Source: Aciduricibacillus chroicocephali
GTDB lineage: Bacteria; Bacillota; Bacilli; Bacillales; Amphibacillaceae
Length of the DNA stretch: 64,000 bases
Assembly (NCBI RefSeq): GCF_030762805.1
Contig: NZ_CP129113.1
Location: 751,001 to 815,000, forward strand
Reading direction: 5' to 3'
This document shows, piece by piece, positions 35,295 through 43,397 of the stretch (position 1 is the first letter of the stretch; each line of letters starts with the position of its first letter). The notes under the pieces were generated by a model. That model saw nothing but the letters and a program-made list of their open reading frames with translations, was not told where the DNA came from and made no database searches. The position numbers and the translations under genes were made by a program.

Positions 35295-35969
35295 ATGAAT
35301 AAGGGAAAATTGACGATTGCAGCAAGTTTGTCACTCGGTCTGTTGTTCGGAGGCTCAAGCCTATTGAATCAACATGAAGCTCATGCAGCTTCAAAGACGA
35401 GCTATAAATATACATACAAATGCTCGACATATCATTACAAGAAGAAGTGCTACCTGGTAAATAAACCAGTATTAAATCCTGTAGTGAGCAAACCGAGTGA
35501 GCAAACACCGGTTCAACAGCCGTCTACACAACCGGAAAAACCATCTGCAACACCTGAGAAGCCTGCTGGTGATAACAACGTTCAATCAAATATCAGCGCT
35601 TTTGAGCAGGAAGTCGTTACGTTGACGAATAAAGAAAGAACAAGCCGCGGTCTAAAAGCATTGCAAATTGATCCTGCGTTGAGCAAAGTAGCTCGTGCTA
35701 AGTCAGAAGACATGCAGAAGAAGAACTACTTCTCACATACAAGCCCGACGTATGGTTCACCATTTGATATGATGAAGCAGTTCGGCATTACATACAAATC
35801 TGCAGGTGAAAATATTGCCAAAGGGCAAAAGACACCTGAAGAAGTTGTAAATGCTTGGATGAACAGTGAAGGCCATCGTGCGAATATCTTGAACGCAAGC
35901 TACACTCATATTGGTGTAGGCTACGTATCATCAGGTAATATTTGGACACAGCAATTCATCGGAAAATAA
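35295..35969 (+). CDS. Secreted CAP/SCP-domain protein (YkwD-like)
   Basis: A 224-residue exported protein. A signal peptide ends around AHAASKTSYK. A Tyr/Lys/Cys linker and a PEKP/PSATPEKP-rich spacer lead into a C-terminal CAP domain (residues ~100-224) with LTNKERTSRGLKALQIDPAL, YFSHTSP, GENIAKGQ, AWMNSEGHRANIL and THIGVGY. The two His and two Glu of the CAP cavity are visible. AAAGGATGAG precedes the ATG. Bacterial CAP proteins are wall- or spore-associated, with unclear chemistry. Its position divergent from mreBH suggests a wall role. Confidence 0.9.
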   Translation: MNKGKLTIAASLSLGLLFGGSSLLNQHEAHAASKTSYKYTYKCSTYHYKKKCYLVNKPVLNPVVSKPSEQTPVQQPSTQPEKPSATPEKPAGDNNVQSNISAFEQEVVTLTNKERTSRGLKALQIDPALSKVARAKSEDMQKKNYFSHTSPTYGSPFDMMKQFGITYKSAGENIAKGQKTPEEVVNAWMNSEGHRANILNASYTHIGVGYVSSGNIWTQQFIGK

Positions 35970-35977
35970 GCAGAAAA

Positions 35978-36021
35978 TAAAAGACCGACAGCTCCATATT
36001 TGGATCTGTCGGTCTTCTTTT
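35978..36021. terminator. Bidirectional terminator
   Basis: AAGACCGACAG pairs with CTGTCGGTCTT around a 14-base loop between two converging genes. Confidence 0.85.
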
Positions 36022-36024
36022 AAT

Positions 36025-37395
36025 TTATGCAGTTCGATTTGCTTTGGCTGCTTTTTCTTTTGCCTTTTCTTCTTTAGCTACTTTCATAAATCGTTTCGTC
36101 TCATATGCGACAACTCCAGAAAGGCCAAGAAGACCGATGAGGTTTGGTGCAGCCATGAGTGCGTTCATTGTATCAGCAATGCTCCATACGACATCCAGCT
36201 GTTCGATAGCTCCATAGATAACCGCCAATACAAATGCGATACGGTAGTAAGGAACAGCCTTGTCGTTGATTAGATAGGAGAAACATTTTTCTCCATAGTA
36301 GGACCAGCCGACAATTGTTGAGAAGGCGAAGAAGATAATGCCAAGTGTAACGACATATCCCCCAGCAGGGCCGATGAAGTGCTCGAATGAAGCAGAAGTA
36401 AGTCCTACGCCTTCAAGACCACTATTATACTTGCCTGCCATGACGATTGTAATGCCTGTGATGGAACAGACGATAATTGTATCAATAAATACTTGCGTCA
36501 TGGAAACAAGTGCCTGGCGTCCTGGGTAGTCAGTTTTTGCTGCTGCTGCAGCAATAGGTGCTGAACCGAGACCCGCTTCGTTGGAGAATACCCCGCGGGC
36601 AACTCCGTAACGGATTACAGTTCCAAGAATACCGCCTCCAATTGCCTTACCTGTAAAGGCATCATTGAAGATCAAGCTAATGGTGCTAGGAATGAGTTCT
36701 AGATTCATGAACATGATGATGAGACCAGCGATGAGATAGAATAAAGCCATGATTGGCACAAAGAATGCTGTTACTTTCCCGATGGATTTAATACCTCCGA
36801 GAATTACGAGAGCAATAAGTACAAACATGATGGCGCCTGTGGCCCATGTAGGGATGTTCCACATTGATTTTACAGCTTCAGAAATGGAGTTTGCCTGTAC
36901 CATGTTTCCAATGCCGAATGCGGCAATTGAACCGAAGAGAGCAAACAAAATTCCAAGCCATTTCGCTTTCAGACCGCGTTCCAGATAATACATCGGACCG
37001 CCGGACATTTCTCCGCGTGAATTCGTTACACGGTATTTTACCGCTAGAACGGCTTCAGCATACTTAGTTGCCATCCCGAAGAGCGCGGTAATCCACATCC
37101 AGAGTACAGCACCAGGTCCCCCGAGAACAACTGCTGTTGCAACCCCTACGATGTTACCGGTTCCAATGGTCGCGGCCATTGCGGTTGTCAGCGCCTGGTA
37201 ATGACTGATGTCACCTTCTGACTTATCGTCCTGTTTTGATGGACTGAAGGCCAGTTTTAAAGCGTACGGCAACTGTATGAACTGCAGGAAACCTAATCTG
37301 AATGTCAGGTAAATTCCTGTTCCGACAATAAGAATCAAAGTCGGAGTGCCCCAAACAAAACCGTTGACTGTGTCAAGTAGCTTTTCAAAATTCAT
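36025..37395 (-). CDS. Sodium:alanine/glycine symporter (AGCS family)
   Basis: A 456-residue, eleven-helix sodium-coupled amino acid importer. Family signatures: TAMAATIGTGNIVGVATA near residue 70, ALFGMATKYAEAVLAVKYR, SGGPMYYLERGL and RGVFSNEAGLGSAPIAAAAAKT near residue 270. AAAGGGGG lies nine bases before the ATG at 37395; the longer frame upstream adds a non-homologous tail. It resembles AlsT/YrbD-type alanine or glutamine symporters of Bacillus. The C-terminus is Lys/Ala-rich. Monocistronic. Confidence 0.92.
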   Translation of the reverse strand: MNFEKLLDTVNGFVWGTPTLILIVGTGIYLTFRLGFLQFIQLPYALKLAFSPSKQDDKSEGDISHYQALTTAMAATIGTGNIVGVATAVVLGGPGAVLWMWITALFGMATKYAEAVLAVKYRVTNSRGEMSGGPMYYLERGLKAKWLGILFALFGSIAAFGIGNMVQANSISEAVKSMWNIPTWATGAIMFVLIALVILGGIKSIGKVTAFFVPIMALFYLIAGLIIMFMNLELIPSTISLIFNDAFTGKAIGGGILGTVIRYGVARGVFSNEAGLGSAPIAAAAAKTDYPGRQALVSMTQVFIDTIIVCSITGITIVMAGKYNSGLEGVGLTSASFEHFIGPAGGYVVTLGIIFFAFSTIVGWSYYGEKCFSYLINDKAVPYYRIAFVLAVIYGAIEQLDVVWSIADTMNALMAAPNLIGLLGLSGVVAYETKRFMKVAKEEKAKEKAAKANRTA

Positions 37396-37698
37396 GTTGA
37401 TTAACCCCCTTTGTAAGTTGTATGCTTTTCCTAAAAACCGCATGTCACTAAAAATCAAACCATTATTCACCATAATGAGTGACAAGTCCCGGGTTTTAAT
37501 AATTATGCTACATATTCCCTAAATTCTCTACTATAATTCTTGAAAATTTAGATTAATTTCATTAATGTTACATACATATGTGTCCAAAATTTGGTTTGGA
37601 AACGGGTTTTCCTGTAGAATGGTTATAGATCATGCTTGTGCCGGGCATTTTAAAATGAGCCTCGGTTGATTAGCAGGAATGAAGGAGGGTGTTTTTGC

Positions 37699-38010
37699 AT
37701 GGCAAATAGAAAATTAATGACACGAATGCTCATCGGAGCAGTTGTTGGAGGTCTTACAGCATTGTCTGATTCCAGTGTCCGCGCCTATGCGAAAGACAAG
37801 CTGAATCAAGTTAAGCTTGGTGCAACGATTTGCATGAGAGAGCCATCTGCTTCAATTGGGTTGGCGCGTCAGGCTTTCCGTGATTTTGCCGACAACGTCG
37901 ACAAGCAAGCTGGGAATGTCATGAATGCTGTTGAACAGATTGAAGGTACAGTGGCAAGCATTACAAGCAGCGGACGTCAGGAGCCGCCAAGAATAGAAGC
38001 TGTTAAATAA
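37699..38010 (+). CDS. Small conserved protein with N-terminal hydrophobic segment (103 aa)
   Basis: A 103-residue protein. GAAGGAGGG precedes the ATG at 37699. The N-terminus has a glycine-containing hydrophobic stretch (MLIGAVVGGLTALSD) like YtxH-type envelope-stress proteins; the rest is amphipathic helix (ARQAFRDFADNVDKQAGNVMNAVEQIEGTVA split by charged residues), suggesting a coiled coil. I cannot assign it to a named family with confidence. A strong terminator follows. The 303-base upstream gap holds promoter sequence for this gene and the divergent symporter but nothing I can name. Confidence 0.65.
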   Translation: MANRKLMTRMLIGAVVGGLTALSDSSVRAYAKDKLNQVKLGATICMREPSASIGLARQAFRDFADNVDKQAGNVMNAVEQIEGTVASITSSGRQEPPRIEAVK

Positions 38011-38050
38011 GAAAAAGCTGCCCCATGCACTTGCAAGGGGCAGCTTTTTC
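38011..38050. terminator. Strong bidirectional terminator
   Basis: A perfect 14-bp stem, GAAAAAGCTGCCCC with GGGGCAGCTTTTTC, with a 12-base loop. Confidence 0.95.
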
Positions 38051-40009
38051 TTATTTAAGAAGGCGCAAACCGTTCAGAATGACAAGAATGGTGCTGCCTT
38101 CGTGGCCAATTACACCAAGCGGAAGGTCAATTGCCTGGAAGAAGTTCGAGGCAATAAGCAATGCAATTACGGCTACTGAGAAGAACATGTTTTGTTTTAC
38201 AATACGGTTCATACGAGTAGAGAGGCTCATTGCATCAGGAATCTTGGACAATTCATTTTTCATAAGGACGACATCTGCTGTCTCGAGGGCGATATCTGTA
38301 CCTTCTCCCATCGCAATCCCAACATTTGCTGTAGCCAGTGCCGGAGCATCGTTAATTCCGTCTCCAATCATGGCAATATGTCCGTATTTTTTACGAAGAT
38401 CTTTTAAATAATTAACTTTATCATCAGGAAGACATTCGGCAATGTAGCCATCGACACCTGTTTCTTCAGCAATGGCTCGTGCTGTCATTTCATTGTCACC
38501 CGTAAGCATATAAGTTTTGATTCCTTGTTTCTTAAGGGTTTTGATCGCTTGAACTGTGTCTGTTCTTACTGTATCTTGCAATGCGAACAGCGCAACAATC
38601 TCATCATTTCGTTTAGCGATAACGACAGTTTTTCCTTGGGATTGAAGCTTCTCTGCTATTCCATCGTTGAAGGCTGCACTTTCTTCGCTTCCTACATACT
38701 TTGGCTTGCCGATTTTCCATAGATCTCCGTTTACAGTTGCTCTTACGCCATTTCCACTTTCTGTGCGCATATCTTCAATTTCAAATTGTACGTTCCTTGA
38801 ATAATCACTGCCATAAGCTGTGATGGCTTCAGCAAGAGGATGTGTTGATTCTTTTTCAATGGCTCCGGCAATGGCGGCAACCTCATTTTTATCTAAACCA
38901 GCCTTAACATGAAAATCCGTAACACGCGGCTTGCCATTTGTAAGTGTGCCTGTTTTATCAAGAGCTACTGCTTTTACATGCCCGAGATTTTCAAGATGGA
39001 CACCGCCTTTGAAAAGTATGCCACGTCTCGCACTGTTGGAGATTGCGGACAGTGTTGCTGGCATTATTGATGCAACAAGAGCACAAGGTGAAGCAACAAC
39101 GAGCAAAATCATCGCCCTGTAAATACTATGAGTGAATGACCAGCCGAAAGCGAAGTAAGGAACAAACATCATCAAAATAACGATAGCAAGGACGGTTTTC
39201 ACATAAGTGCTTTCGAAACGTTCAATAAACAATTGAGACGGTGATTTTTCTTCTTGAGCGGATTGCACCATTTGAATAATCTTCTGGAAAAGCGTCTCAT
39301 TTGCTGGTTTTGTAATCTTTATTGTAAGAGTACCGTCCAGAACTACAGTTCCAGCATAAACTTCACTATCAATACTCTTCGGTACCGGAACAGATTCTCC
39401 AGTAATTGCACTTTCGTCAATCGATGTTTCACCGCGAATTACACTTTCATCAATATTTGAGAGTCCGCGTGCGATTACACCATCAGCAGGAACACGTTCA
39501 CTCGCACGGACAAGAATCAAGTCACCGATTTCGAGTTCGGAAACAGGTATGATTTCTTCCTTTCCATTGCTTATGCGCAATGCCTGCTCGGGCTGAAGTT
39601 CCATTAAAGAAGAGATCTCCTTGTTGCTTTTGTTCATTGTGTAAGTCTCGAGTGCACCGGAGAGGGAGAAGATGAAAATCAAAAGTGCACCTTCTGTCCA
39701 ATAGCCGATTGCGGCAGAACCGATAGCTGCAAGGAACATGAGCAGCTCTACATTGAGTTCCTTATTAGAGATGGTTTCGGTAATACCTTCTTTAGCTTTG
39801 GCGTAACCACCGATGGCAAAAGCCGATAAGTTCAAGGCAATCCAAACAGTGTGGTTCATATTATCTTTGAAAACCCAAGCAATCAAGATGAGCAGGCCGC
39901 TTGTAATTGCAGCAATGAGTTCAGCGTGCTCGCGGAAGTTCCAATACTGTTTTTTCTCTGTTGCCTGTTTTTCAGTTTGAACATGCTCCATTCCAGCTTT
40001 CAATTCCAT
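38051..40009 (-). CDS. zosA: P1B-type heavy-metal ATPase, ZosA-like
   Basis: A 652-residue metal-transporting P-type ATPase without an N-terminal metal-binding domain. It has eight membrane segments, the SPC metal motif (LLVVASPCALV near residue 309), the phosphorylated Asp in DKTGTLT, STHPLAEA (the P1B His-Pro pair), TGDN and GDGINDAPAL. In B. subtilis ZosA is PerR-controlled and takes up zinc under peroxide stress. The actuator loop carries an in-frame 11-residue tandem duplication ending in the catalytic TGES (residues ~185-206). AAGGAGGCG precedes the ATG. Upstream lie a SigA promoter, a PerR box and a Fur-like box. Confidence 0.88.
   Translation of the reverse strand: MELKAGMEHVQTEKQATEKKQYWNFREHAELIAAITSGLLILIAWVFKDNMNHTVWIALNLSAFAIGGYAKAKEGITETISNKELNVELLMFLAAIGSAAIGYWTEGALLIFIFSLSGALETYTMNKSNKEISSLMELQPEQALRISNGKEEIIPVSELEIGDLILVRASERVPADGVIARGLSNIDESVIRGETSIDESAITGESVPVPKSIDSEVYAGTVVLDGTLTIKITKPANETLFQKIIQMVQSAQEEKSPSQLFIERFESTYVKTVLAIVILMMFVPYFAFGWSFTHSIYRAMILLVVASPCALVASIMPATLSAISNSARRGILFKGGVHLENLGHVKAVALDKTGTLTNGKPRVTDFHVKAGLDKNEVAAIAGAIEKESTHPLAEAITAYGSDYSRNVQFEIEDMRTESGNGVRATVNGDLWKIGKPKYVGSEESAAFNDGIAEKLQSQGKTVVIAKRNDEIVALFALQDTVRTDTVQAIKTLKKQGIKTYMLTGDNEMTARAIAEETGVDGYIAECLPDDKVNYLKDLRKKYGHIAMIGDGINDAPALATANVGIAMGEGTDIALETADVVLMKNELSKIPDAMSLSTRMNRIVKQNMFFSVAVIALLIASNFFQAIDLPLGVIGHEGSTILVILNGLRLLK
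39392..39457 (-). repeat. In-frame 33-bp tandem duplication in the ZosA actuator loop
   Basis: Two adjacent 33-base units encode NIDESVIRGET and SIDESAITGES (7 of 11 residues identical). Most P-type ATPases have one such unit ending in TGES. Confidence 0.85.
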
Positions 40010-40031
40010 ATTAAAACGCCTCCTTGTTATC

Positions 40032-40046
40032 TGATAATGATTATCT
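40032..40046. promoter_or_regulatory. Fur-like 7-1-7 box in the zosA leader
   Basis: TGATAAT-G-ATTATCT matches TGATAATnATTATCA at 13 of 14 positions. It lies between the start codon and the PerR-type box. Confidence 0.65.
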
Positions 40047-40053
40047 TTCTTAT

Positions 40054-40068
40054 TTAGAATTATTATAA
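40054..40068. promoter_or_regulatory. PerR box in the zosA leader
   Basis: TTAGAAT-T-ATTATAA matches the PerR consensus TTATAATnATTATAA at 13 of 14 positions. It lies just downstream of the proposed transcription start, a normal place for repression. Confidence 0.8.
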
Positions 40069-40081
40069 ATTGATATGTATT

Positions 40082-40110
40082 ATAATATGATTAACGCTAT
40101 AAAAAGTCAA
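40082..40110 (-). promoter_or_regulatory. SigA promoter of zosA
   Basis: Minus-strand TTGACT (40110-40105), a 17-base spacer and TATTAT (40087-40082). Confidence 0.75.
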
Positions 40111-40152
40111 ACAGTAAATTAGAGAATTTTCGACAGTTATTTCACGGTCTTA

Positions 40153-40181
40153 TTGAAGGGAATGGTAATAATTGATATAAT
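40153..40181 (+). promoter_or_regulatory. SigA promoter of the amino-acid ABC genes
   Basis: TTGAAG at 40153-40158, a 17-base spacer, TATAAT at 40176-40181. Confidence 0.75.
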
Positions 40182-40232
40182 CAATTGAATTTTGAATCAT
40201 TTAGCAGAATATACAGGAAAGAGGGAAAGGGA

Positions 40233-41114
40233 ATGAAGAAAGTACTTATGCTGCTGCTTGCAGCAATGACCGTCATTGCATTGGCCGCTTGCGGTAATAG
40301 CAGCGATGATAAAGGAAGCGATCGTACTTCCAAAGAAAAAGAGGATAAAGAATGGAGCAAAGTTAAGGATTCCGGGGAACTTGTCATCGGGACATCCGGT
40401 ACACTTGCTGCTGCTTCTTATTATGAAGGAGAAAAGAAAGAAGACGGTTCACTTACAGGATTTGATGTTGAGGTTGCACGTGAAGTTGCGAAACGTCTTG
40501 ACTTGAAACCGAAATTTGAAATCATGGGTATAGATGGCATGCTTCCGGCAATAAAGAGCGGACGTATCAATATTGCTGCTAACGACATCGAAATTACGGA
40601 CAAGCGTAAAGAACAATTCGATTTCAGTACACCGTACAAATATTCATGGACGACAATGGTAGTCCGTAAAAAAGACAATTCAGGAATTGAGAAGCTTGAA
40701 GATTTGAAAGGCAAGAAAGCGGGTGGCGGTGCAACAACTGTATACAGCCAAATCGCTGAGCATTATGGAGCAAAAGTTGTTACTTATGGCAATGCGGGGA
40801 ATGAGGCTTATTTGCGCGACGTGAACAACGGGCGCACAGATACAGTCATCAATGACTACTTCCTATGCAAAATGGGAGTAGCGGCGTTCCCTCAGTTTGA
40901 TATTCATCTTCATCCGACATTGAAGTTCAATCCGACTGAAACAGCTCTTATTATGCCTAAAGATGCAAGCACGATGCAAAAGAAGGTAAATGAATCACTT
41001 GCCGATATGAAGGAAGATGGAACATTGGCGAAGCTCTCCAAGAAGTTCTATGGAGAAGATGCGACAGAGAAACCGAAAGAAGATATTCCAAAAGTAAAAG
41101 GACTTGAACTTTAA
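40233..41114 (+). CDS. Amino-acid ABC transporter substrate-binding lipoprotein
   Basis: A 293-residue lipoprotein. The signal peptide ends with the lipobox LAAC (Cys near residue 20), followed by an acidic Ser/Asp/Lys linker and a type II periplasmic-binding fold: GTSGTLAAASYYE, GFDVEVAREVAKRLDL, the DGMLPAIKSGRINIAANDIEIT block, and FSTPYKYSWTTMVVRK. It captures an amino acid outside the membrane and delivers it to the permease encoded 14 bases downstream. It resembles the YckB/cystine-type binding proteins. Substrate uncertain. Confidence 0.9.
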   Translation: MKKVLMLLLAAMTVIALAACGNSSDDKGSDRTSKEKEDKEWSKVKDSGELVIGTSGTLAAASYYEGEKKEDGSLTGFDVEVAREVAKRLDLKPKFEIMGIDGMLPAIKSGRINIAANDIEITDKRKEQFDFSTPYKYSWTTMVVRKKDNSGIEKLEDLKGKKAGGGATTVYSQIAEHYGAKVVTYGNAGNEAYLRDVNNGRTDTVINDYFLCKMGVAAFPQFDIHLHPTLKFNPTETALIMPKDASTMQKKVNESLADMKEDGTLAKLSKKFYGEDATEKPKEDIPKVKGLEL

Positions 41115-41128
41115 GGGGAAGAATTATT

Positions 41129-41818
41129 GTGAAATTCGATCCTTCGAAATTCGATCCTGCGAATATTTTTGATTTTCAGCTTGCATGGGACTATTTGCCG
41201 TTCATTCTTGGTGGTGTGCCGATCACGATTATTATTACTGTGATAGGTATGGCTATTGGACTGGTCATCGGTTTTATCCTTGCGGCAGCCCGCAATGCGA
41301 AGATGAAAATGCTCCGGTGGCCGGCGAGGCTTTATATATCATTCTTCAGAGGTATCCCTGTTCTCGTCTTGCTGTTCATTCTATACTTCGGTCTGCCAAT
41401 GCTGGGGCTCGAGCTGACAGCTTTTGTTTCGGCTTGCCTCGGTTTTGGCTTAACAGGTGCCGCCTTTATTGCAGAAATATACAGGGCGGCATTCAACAGC
41501 ATTGACCGAGGACAATGGGAAGCCGGAAGGGCACTGAATTTAAGCTGGATCCAAACAATGTGGAAAGTAATCATGCCCCAGGCGGTGCGAACAGCAATAC
41601 CACCGCTTGGAAATGTGTTTATGGATATGCTTAAAGCAACATCACTTGCAGCTGTCATCACAATTCCGGATCTGTTCCAAAAAGCACAAATGGTTGCAGG
41701 CAGGACCTATGATACGATGACTGTATATATACTCGCTGCACTCATATACTGGCCGTTATGTGTAATCATTTCAGTAGTACAGGAGCGGCTTGAAAAACGA
41801 TTCAGCAAGTTTCTTTAA
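41129..41818 (+). CDS. Amino-acid ABC transporter permease
   Basis: A 229-residue His/Glu/Gln/Arg-type permease with about five membrane segments. The ATPase-contacting EAA loop reads EAGRALNLSWIQTMWKVIMPQ (residues ~131-151) and the family start FILGGVPITIIITVIGMAIGLVIG is clear. GTG start behind AAGGGGAAG. A terminator follows directly, so no ATPase gene belongs to this operon. The B. subtilis yckAB pair has the same two-gene layout. It must borrow a shared ATPase from elsewhere. Confidence 0.9.
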   Translation: MKFDPSKFDPANIFDFQLAWDYLPFILGGVPITIIITVIGMAIGLVIGFILAAARNAKMKMLRWPARLYISFFRGIPVLVLLFILYFGLPMLGLELTAFVSACLGFGLTGAAFIAEIYRAAFNSIDRGQWEAGRALNLSWIQTMWKVIMPQAVRTAIPPLGNVFMDMLKATSLAAVITIPDLFQKAQMVAGRTYDTMTVYILAALIYWPLCVIISVVQERLEKRFSKFL

Positions 41819-41819
41819 A

Positions 41820-41848
41820 GACATCCGAATTTAACGGATGTCTTTTTT
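41820..41848 (+). terminator. Terminator of the amino-acid ABC pair
   Basis: GACATCCG and CGGATGTC form an 8-bp stem followed by TTTTTT. Confidence 0.85.
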
Positions 41849-41970
41849 AGGCTATACAAATTTTTGTATTAAAAACATAGTTGTAAGCGCATTCTTGGAC
41901 GTTTTAATGTATGATGGAAGAGAGAACCATGATTTCTGCATACATATTAGAGAGACAGGGAGGAATCAAA

Positions 41971-42366
41971 ATGATTAAATTTCATATGAAAGAAAAGGGA
42001 ATGCGGGCAGATCTCGGCTTCGGTGTGCTAGATGTATCCGGAGACAACCAATATGGATATCGGCCGTTTCAACTGATGGTTGCCTCAATTGCAGGCTGTT
42101 CCGGTTCCGTATTTATGAAAATCCTCGAGAAGCAGCGCATGGAAGTGGAAGACCTGATTATTAGTGCAGACGTAGAACGTAATGCACTAAAAGCGAATAG
42201 TATTGAAAGCATTACACTTCATTATATTGTTAAAGGCTACAGACTCAGTCCGGAAAAACTGCAAAGAAATTTAGAACTATCACGGAAGAATTGTTCCATG
42301 ATACGGACGGTTGAGGGCTGTATTGATATTAAGGAACGTCTGGAAATCATTCAGCTGAGCAAATGA
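41971..42366 (+). CDS. OsmC/Ohr-family protein
   Basis: A 131-residue thiol-dependent peroxidase-fold protein. The two conserved cysteines are visible: the peroxidatic one in VASIAGCSGSVF (near residue 47) and the resolving one in LSRKNCSMI (near residue 109). It belongs to the short OsmC-like group (as B. subtilis YhfA/YmaD relatives) that reduces organic hydroperoxides. GGGAGGAATC precedes the ATG at 41971. A weak cre-like TGTAAGCGCATTCT lies at about 41882. Single gene. Confidence 0.85.
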   Translation: MIKFHMKEKGMRADLGFGVLDVSGDNQYGYRPFQLMVASIAGCSGSVFMKILEKQRMEVEDLIISADVERNALKANSIESITLHYIVKGYRLSPEKLQRNLELSRKNCSMIRTVEGCIDIKERLEIIQLSK

Positions 42367-42447
42367 ACCAAATGATGCCAGAAGCAGTAACTGCATAAAA
42401 TATATGTGACAAGCAATCCTAAAGGAAAAAGCAAAGGATTGAGCCAC

Positions 42448-43230
42448 ATGAAATATATTGCAAAATCTCTCTCTTTCCTGATTATTTCCGTTGCATTGAT
42501 GGCAGCACCAGCGGCAGTATCAGCAAAAGATAATTTCAAGATGCCGAACCATGTTCTCAACATTTCTAAGGAAAACACTTTCCCGAACCCTGCAGCGGAT
42601 CAGGAAGTGGTTGAGCCAAGTAAAGAAACAAAGGAACTGCTCGAATCAAGTGAGGTCAAAATTGAAAATCCGGAGCTCGTGCGAATGTTGAACGAAACGA
42701 CGATCAAACCATCACCAGTCGCAATCGGATATAGAGCAGAGATCTACCTTGGCCATTGGGCACTTGGGTACAAGTCTGCAGAGACTTCTGTCAACTGGCA
42801 GTACCGCAAAATCAATATGAATGAACTTCGGAATTATGATAGCGAGAAGACCCAAAAGCTCCAATACATGCAAAAGACCGAAGCAAAAGTAAAAGGTGCA
42901 TTGACGAATCAGATCAACCATGCTGATGACGTGCGCAAGATGATGCTTCTCAAAGCGAAAAAGAAGACAAAACTGCCACTAGCTGAACAAGCTGTTTTCG
43001 GGAAGGGCACGAGAACGAGCAACGAATATGCCGTTCCAGTTGAAAAAATAGGTCAGCTTAGTGCCTATGGAGCCGCTGTAAATGAACGTGGGGAAGCACA
43101 ATTTGGTGAAGTATATCTTGTGCTAAAAGGATCCAAGAAACATCTCGTAGCCAAAAATGTTACAAAACAAGGCATTGGCGGCTGGATACCAGTTCAAGAC
43201 CATATCTCCTTTACGATGCAAATTAAATAA
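42448..43230 (+). CDS. yfkD: YfkD family secreted protein
   Basis: A 260-residue protein with a signal peptide (hydrophobic core residues ~8-24, cleavage near VSA-KDN) and the YfkD domain: NHVLNISKENTFPNP, AIGYRAEIYLGHWALGYKSAETSVNWQYRKIN, and a C-terminal QGIGGWIPVQDHISF. No enzyme motif is evident; function unknown, and family members are confined to Bacillaceae. GGATTGAG precedes the ATG at 42448. It lies upstream of yuiF and pdaA; yfkD and pdaA (yfjS) are also near each other in B. subtilis. Confidence 0.9.
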   Translation: MKYIAKSLSFLIISVALMAAPAAVSAKDNFKMPNHVLNISKENTFPNPAADQEVVEPSKETKELLESSEVKIENPELVRMLNETTIKPSPVAIGYRAEIYLGHWALGYKSAETSVNWQYRKINMNELRNYDSEKTQKLQYMQKTEAKVKGALTNQINHADDVRKMMLLKAKKKTKLPLAEQAVFGKGTRTSNEYAVPVEKIGQLSAYGAAVNERGEAQFGEVYLVLKGSKKHLVAKNVTKQGIGGWIPVQDHISFTMQIK

Positions 43231-43240
43231 GGATGAATGA

Positions 43241-43276
43241 GATGGATTTCACTGTAATAGTGGAATTCATCTTTTC
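43241..43276 (+). terminator. Terminator after yfkD
   Basis: A 12-bp imperfect stem GATGGATTTCAC / GTGGAATTCATC, then TTTTC. Confidence 0.75.
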
Positions 43277-43397
43277 TTTTGGAAAAAGGGTTGCCTCTTC
43301 TCCTTTATTGCTTTATCATAGTAAAGTAATAAATAGCATCAAAATGCTTCGACAGCATAATTGCAGTTGAACAAGCATGAAGGGAGAAGCAGATTAA

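Noticed and set aside
41882..41895. Catabolite-response element before the OsmC gene
   Set aside because: TGTAAGCGCATTCT differs from the cre consensus at two key positions; too weak to call.
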